This document shows positions 23,477-26,538 of a stretch of DNA of 26,538 nucleotides, piece after piece. The position numbers were made by a program, and so were the translations under genes. The notes beneath the pieces were generated by a model. It ran no database searches. It saw only the letters and a list, made by a program, of their open reading frames with translations, and was not told the DNA's origin. Within the stretch, counting starts at the first letter, position 1. Each line of letters begins with the position of its first letter. Source of the stretch: Pseudomonadota bacterium (lineage in GTDB: Bacteria > Pseudomonadota > Alphaproteobacteria > Rhizobiales > Rhizobiaceae); NCBI GenBank assembly GCA_023390055.1, contig JAEWDP010000051.1:1-26538 (forward strand), read 5' to 3'.

Positions 23477-24740
23477 ATGACCAGCGCAAATATTATACCC
23501 GCCGATGCGGTGTTGGTAGCCATCGATATTGCCAAGGTTCGCAATGAAGTTCTGATCGAAGATCCAAGCCATAAACGTCGCCGCCGGCTGCAGGTCCTCA
23601 ACAATCGTGCGGAGCATGATCGACTGATCGAAGTTCTGCAGACGTATGGCCGATCGGTGGTCTGCGGCTTTGAGGCGACGGGCAATTATCACCGACCCAT
23701 CGCGTGGCGCCTGGCTGAAGCTGGTTTCGAGGTGCGGCTGGTGTCGTCGCTTGCGCTCGCCCGAACCCGCGAGGCCTTGCACAACAGTTGGGACAAGAAC
23801 GATCCCAAGGATGCGCAGGTGATGCTGCACATGCTCAAAATTCAGGCGACCCAGTTCTATCACGACCCGCTTCGCGCCGGCATCAACGACGCGCAGGAAC
23901 TATCGAAGACGCATGAGGCGATTGCCAGGGCCAAGACCGAGATCCAGCATCGCATCTTGACGCATTACCTGCCTCTATATTTTCCTGAGATCGAACGCTT
24001 TCGGGGTAATAGCCGCAGTGATTGGTTCTTCGCCTTTCTCGACGCGTTTCCAACACCTGCAAGCATCGTGGTGTTGTCGAAGGAGGAGTTCGTTAAAGCT
24101 GCCTGGGGTGTCGTCGGCCGCAAGGTCAGTAAGACACAGATTCTCATGGATATTTACGAGACCGCGAGCACATCGATCGGACTGCCGCTACCGCTTGAGG
24201 CTCCTGCCGTTCGTATGTTCCGCATGGTTGTGGCTGAAGCCCGCAGCCTGATCCGGCAACGCAACGAGATCGAAGCACAGGCTGATGAACTGCTACGACA
24301 CAGCCAGGATTTACCAACTCCTGCGGCAGATCCCTGGCGTCGGACCGATCATTGCGCTGACGATCATTGCCGAGGCCGGTGATTTGCGCCGCTTCCACCA
24401 TCATCGTCAGTTTCTCAAATTCTGCGGACTTGACCTCTCGACCCAGCAATCTGGCCAATACCGCGGTCAGACCCGGCTCTCGAAGTTCGGCAACGCTCGA
24501 CTGCGTCGCGCTCTGTGGATCGCTGGGCAGGTTGCCATCCGCCAGCGTGAGAATGGCTTCAGGCACAAGTTCGAGCGCTACATCGCAAAAGATCGCGACA
24601 ATCCAGACCTGCGCCGCAAGGCGCTGACTGCCATTACCGCCAAGATGGCCCGTGTTGTACACGCGGTCATCAAAAGCGGTTCCGACTACCGGCCCTTCGT
24701 CGAAGGGCGGGTGCCAGGTGGAAGAACCTCTCTCAGCTAG
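23477..24740 (+). pseudogene. IS110-family DEDD transposase/recombinase, single-base frameshift
   Basis: The ATG at 23477 follows GGAGAG. The N-terminal RuvC-like DEDD domain is visible: VAIDIAK (Asp), FEATGNYHRPIA (Glu) and KNDPKDAQ (Asp, Asp). The C-terminal Tnp_20 domain has IPGVGPIIALTIIAEAGDLRRF and FCGLDLSTQQSGQ with its serine, then GNARLRRALW. The two parts are in different frames. Reading frame 1 ends at 24382 after HSQDLPTPAADPW, whereas removing one T from the TTT at 24310-24312 gives HSQDYQLLRQIPGVGP without a break and a protein of about 420 residues. A single-base insertion (or a sequencing error) has split the gene. Programmed frameshifting is not usual in this family. Confidence 0.88.
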
Positions 24741-24991
24741 AGCCGTGAGGGCATCGCTTTGATGACCCTGTAGATAATGCTTGGGTCTTCCACCTGGATC
24801 AGAAGCTCGTATTGAGGACGGTGAGGGCCGCCAGCGCGCGTACCCTGTGTTTGCTATGGACGAGACCTTTTCCCTTGCCGGTGGAAGCCGCCTGGTTCGA
24901 CGTTACCACTTGACCGGCGTCACGCAGCGAGAGCATGCTGACGAACAGAGAGACTTTGACTGGTATCTCCATTTCCTTCCGCGCTTAGGAC
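24741..24991 (+). ncRNA. Candidate bridge/seekRNA region of the IS110-family element
   Basis: The 250 bp between the transposase stop and the right border have no coding signature and are longer than needed for ends. In IS1111-group elements the guide RNA that directs recombination is encoded in this right-hand region; in the IS110 group it lies on the left. The subterminal repeats here suggest the IS1111 type. No guide loop matching the flanks could be identified by eye, so this is a location call only. Confidence 0.3.
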
Positions 24992-25588
24992 GTTGTCGGT
25001 CATGACACGGGAGACGGTGATGCCGAGGCTTGCGTAATAAGCGGTTGCTGCCTCCAGGAAGGCGATGGCGCTTTGCTTGCGTTCGTTGGGCAGGATCTGG
25101 CTGAAGGCAATGCGCGAGGCGTCGTCTATACAGACGTGGACATACTCCCAACCGATGCCGCGGCTGTTGGATTGCCCAGTACGATCGCCGATAATGCGAT
25201 GGCCGACGCGATCGAAACGGCCAAGCTGGCGATATGCTTGCCGGTAAAGCGCTGACGGCGCAATGCAACGATCCGTTCGACCACAGCCGTCCCGGTTCTG
25301 TTCGGGCTATGTCGTGGCCGCGACGAGCGGTCTGCCATGCCGGCACGACCTTCGGCCCTGTAGCGTTCGACCCACCGCTTCACAATCTTCCCCGTCACAG
25401 CGTATTGCGATGCTGCCTGGGCTTGGGAAAGCCCCCCTTCGATGACCGCCAACGCCATCTCCTCTCGACGCAGCAGCGTAAGACGGGCATTCTTATGGAT
25501 GTTCATTCGGATCCTCCGACGAATCTGAAGCTTGGTAACTCCAGTCTCCTCGGTCAGGTCCGAATGGACAACCTACTGAAACTCCAAA

Positions 25589-25593
25589 CTAGA
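25589..25593. repeat. Target-site duplication CTAGA, right copy
   Basis: The partner of 23034-23038. Its CTA (25589-25591) is the TAG stop codon of the minus-strand maoC2. The duplication thus left both convergent genes with a complete stop. Confidence 0.85.
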
Positions 25594-26044
25594 GCTGCTC
25601 AACAGAACGAGAGGGAACTTGGCCGAGTGACACCATGGACATGACAAGCTCGCCGTTCTGGTTGGTTACCGTGACTTCTGTTCTGATAATGCCGAATTCT
25701 GATTTTGTCTTGTGGCGCTCCAATTCCGCCACCGTTCGGGAGACCTGCAATGTATCGCCAGGACGCACCGGCCGGCGCCAGCGCAAATTATCTATACCAA
25801 GTCCGACGACAGGCGTTTCTCCATATCCGCCAGATTCCACGAAAAGGCGCATTGAGAGTGCTGCAACTTGCCAGCCACTGGCAATGACAGAACCGAACCG
25901 GCCAGCTGCCGCCTGCTCTGGATCCGTATGGATGGGTTGAGGATCATATCGCTTTGCGTAACTGATGATATCATCTTCCGTCAAAAAGACGGGTTTGCTT
26001 TTCCAGGTTTCCCCGAGGCTGAAATCTTCGAAGTAGCGCCGCAT
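25589..26044 (-). CDS. MaoC-like dehydratase family protein 2
   Basis: A 151-residue single-domain hot-dog protein. MRRYFEDFSLGETW is the standard MaoC opening, the hydratase motif is SYAKRYDPQPIHTDPEQAA (Asp and His), and SVIASGWQVAALSMRLF and DNLRWRRPVRPGDTLQV follow. Its closest resemblance is to MaoC dehydratases found with acyl-CoA and CaiB genes, for example mesaconyl-, itaconyl- or beta-methylmalyl-CoA-type hydratases, though the substrate is not certain. The ribosome site before the ATG at 26044 is weak. A Bru-RS-like repeat lies directly upstream and a candidate operator further out. It was the convergent neighbour of iclR before the IS481 insertion, so it belongs to the catabolic locus. 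Confidence 0.9.
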   Translation of the reverse strand: MRRYFEDFSLGETWKSKPVFLTEDDIISYAKRYDPQPIHTDPEQAAAGRFGSVIASGWQVAALSMRLFVESGGYGETPVVGLGIDNLRWRRPVRPGDTLQVSRTVAELERHKTKSEFGIIRTEVTVTNQNGELVMSMVSLGQVPSRSVEQL

Positions 26045-26059
26045 CGTTCATCCAGTTCG

Positions 26060-26168
26060 CTAAAGCATCGGCCCAAAACCGGAATCAATTTTTTGGAAAG
26101 GACGATGCGTATAATCAAAAGATTAGAGCGTCCTTGTGTAGCGTCGGAATGGACGTACGGCGCTCTAA
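26060..26168. repeat. Bru-RS-like palindromic repeat, copy 2 (diverged)
   Basis: About 108 bp similar along its whole length to 13707-13812. It begins CTAAAGCATCGG, has GATTAGAGCGTCCTT in the middle and ends ACGGCGCTCTA. The internal hairpins are partly decayed compared with copy 1. It lies 15 bp before the maoC2 start codon, so it is within the maoC2 leader or promoter region. Confidence 0.75.
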
Positions 26169-26538
26169 CGTTATAGTCGTCGCTGGACTTTGAACGATTG
26201 GTCCTGTTGCGCAACCCGGCATGGTCCGCCATTCCGAATGGCGGAACTCCTATGAGGGTATTTCCTCTGAGCGAAAGGCACGGCGGCGGACCTGTCGCCG
26301 CAGGTGATGGACTATGGTCTCAAAGCGTTCGGTCCCGCGAGACAACGGAGCCAGTGTATCGGGACCAAACCGCTCGGCAAAGATTCGGCGGCAAAAAGAA
26401 CATCACACCAGATGTCGTTTTCCATTTAATTCTGCGAATCCAACTTCAACGATTTCAGTATGTTGCCGGCGCACTTAATTTGAGAACGAGCAGTTAATTT
26501 GATAATGCACATTGGCTTTTGTCACTTTATGTGAGAAT
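26169..26538. other. Gene-free stretch at the right edge
   Basis: No frame on either strand looks like a protein gene. The longest open frame (99 codons, plus strand, 26198-26497) has no ribosome site and no recognisable domain. Structure seen: the palindromes at 26225-26247, and GGTCCCG (26331-26337) facing CGGGACC (26360-26366). On the minus strand TATAAC (26175-26170) could be the -10 of maoC2. The last 60 bp are AT-rich and may hold the promoter of a gene outside the window. Confidence 0.6.
26225..26247. promoter_or_regulatory. Candidate IclR-type operator, copy 6, overlapping a second palindrome (upstream of maoC2)
   Basis: ATTCCGAATGGCGGAAC (26231-26247) matches the six-copy family. 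It overlaps a perfect 21-bp palindrome at 26225-26245 whose arms are TCCGCCATTC and its complement around one central base. The site lies about 190 bp before maoC2, with the Bru-RS-like repeat in between. Confidence 0.55.

Larger units (their letters stand above)
23330..24991 (+). mobile_element. IS110-family (IS1111-like) insertion sequence nested in IS481
   Basis: Joining the IS481 halves across this segment restores TDN-GSCY, which fixes the borders near 23330 and 24991 (1662 bp). There is no terminal inverted repeat. Instead CGGAAGG at 23340-23346 faces CCTTCCG at 24975-24981, each 10 bp inside the border, like the subterminal repeats of the IS1111 group. No target duplication is seen. 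It carries one transposase gene, with 147 bp of non-coding DNA before it and about 250 bp after it. Confidence 0.85.
23034..25506 (-). pseudogene. IS481-family transposase, broken by deletion, frameshift and IS110 insertion
   Basis: The N-terminal part (25506 to about 25228, 93 codons, MNIHKNARLTLLRREEMAL onward) has the helix-turn-helix of IS481 transposases. The sequence then jumps frame at about 25227 from KHIA directly to LGRFDRVGHRIIGD, so roughly 45 residues, including the first catalytic Asp region, are missing. Reading continues to SRVMTDN, where the second catalytic Asp lies, and is cut there by the IS110 element (23330-24991). Beyond it the remainder resumes as GSCYKSK, shifts frame once more near 23308, and ends with TNGKAERF (catalytic Glu), PHGGLKSKTP and LLRLHI with a stop in the flanking CTAG. 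The gene cannot make an active transposase. Confidence 0.92.
23039..25588. mobile_element. IS481-family insertion sequence, defective, with nested IS110-family element
   Basis: The left end begins TGTGGAGCCTCAACAGG and the right end, read inward, TTTGGAGTTTCAGTAGG; 18 of the first 23 positions match, ending in the shared AGGTTGTCC. The element is flanked by the direct repeat CTAGA. Without the nested element it would be about 890 bp, shorter than a full IS481 by the internal deletion in the transposase gene. It was inserted exactly between the convergent genes iclR and maoC2. Confidence 0.88.

Noticed and set aside
24781..25005. 74-codon open frame after the IS110-family transposase
   Set aside because: It crosses the border between the IS110-family element and IS481, so it cannot be an ancestral gene.
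26198..26497. 99-codon open frame near the right edge
   Set aside because: It has no ribosome site, no hydrophobic or domain pattern, and spans the palindromes; kept only as an unexplained stretch.
1..26538. CRISPR arrays, tRNA or rRNA genes, prophage or plasmid origins
   Set aside because: I saw no regularly spaced direct repeats, no tRNA cloverleaf, no rRNA core sequence and no integrase or replication gene.

Overview
The window looks like chromosomal DNA of an alphaproteobacterium of the Brucella/Ochrobactrum group. The clues are a catabolic gene load typical of Ochrobactrum, two copies of a roughly 106-bp palindromic repeat resembling the Bru-RS elements of Brucellaceae, and IS481 and IS110 elements of rhizobial type. 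It is one large catabolic and uptake locus with almost no housekeeping content. I found no rRNA, tRNA or CRISPR.

Layout. (1) 1-5914, minus strand: one tightly packed operon, tctB-tctA-CoA transferase (CaiB family)-tctC-malate/lactate dehydrogenase (Ldh_2 family)-class I fumarase/tartrate dehydratase alpha subunit. The last gene runs off the left edge. (2) 6066-9309, plus strand: a mandelate-racemase-type enolase-superfamily enzyme, then a second tctB-tctA pair. (3) 9392-15793, minus strand: MmgE/PrpD protein, two further tctC receptors, a SnoaL/NTF2-like protein and a third tctA-tctB pair. (4) 15930-22157, minus strand: a six-gene operon read in the order DUF6282 metallohydrolase-like protein, quinone oxidoreductase, MaoC, acyl-CoA ligase, SDR, aldehyde dehydrogenase. 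(5) 22261-23037, plus strand: a divergent IclR-family regulator. (6) 23039-25588: an IS481-family element broken by a nested IS110-family element. (7) 25589-26044, minus strand: a second MaoC gene. After it come a second Bru-RS-like repeat and about 370 bp without a recognisable gene.

How it fits together. There are three complete sets of tripartite tricarboxylate transporter parts (3 TctA, 3 TctB, 3 TctC) within about 14 kb. They are interleaved with enzymes for activating an organic acid to its CoA thioester, hydrating it, and oxidising or dehydrating hydroxy acids. The most informative signal is a 17-bp palindrome, RTTCCGC-N4-YGGAAY in loose form. It occurs six times and only in intergenic regions: the enolase/tctB1 divergent gap, before tctB2, before tctC3, before tctB3, between iclR and the DUF6282 operon, and upstream of the second maoC. 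This suggests that the IclR protein encoded here controls the whole locus as a local regulon and autoregulates. The substrate cannot be fixed from sequence. A branched, hydroxylated or cyclic di- or tricarboxylic acid, or an aromatic acid, is plausible.

The second maoC was probably the convergent neighbour of iclR before the IS481 insertion. Their stop codons shared one CTAG, and the target-site duplication gave each gene its own copy.
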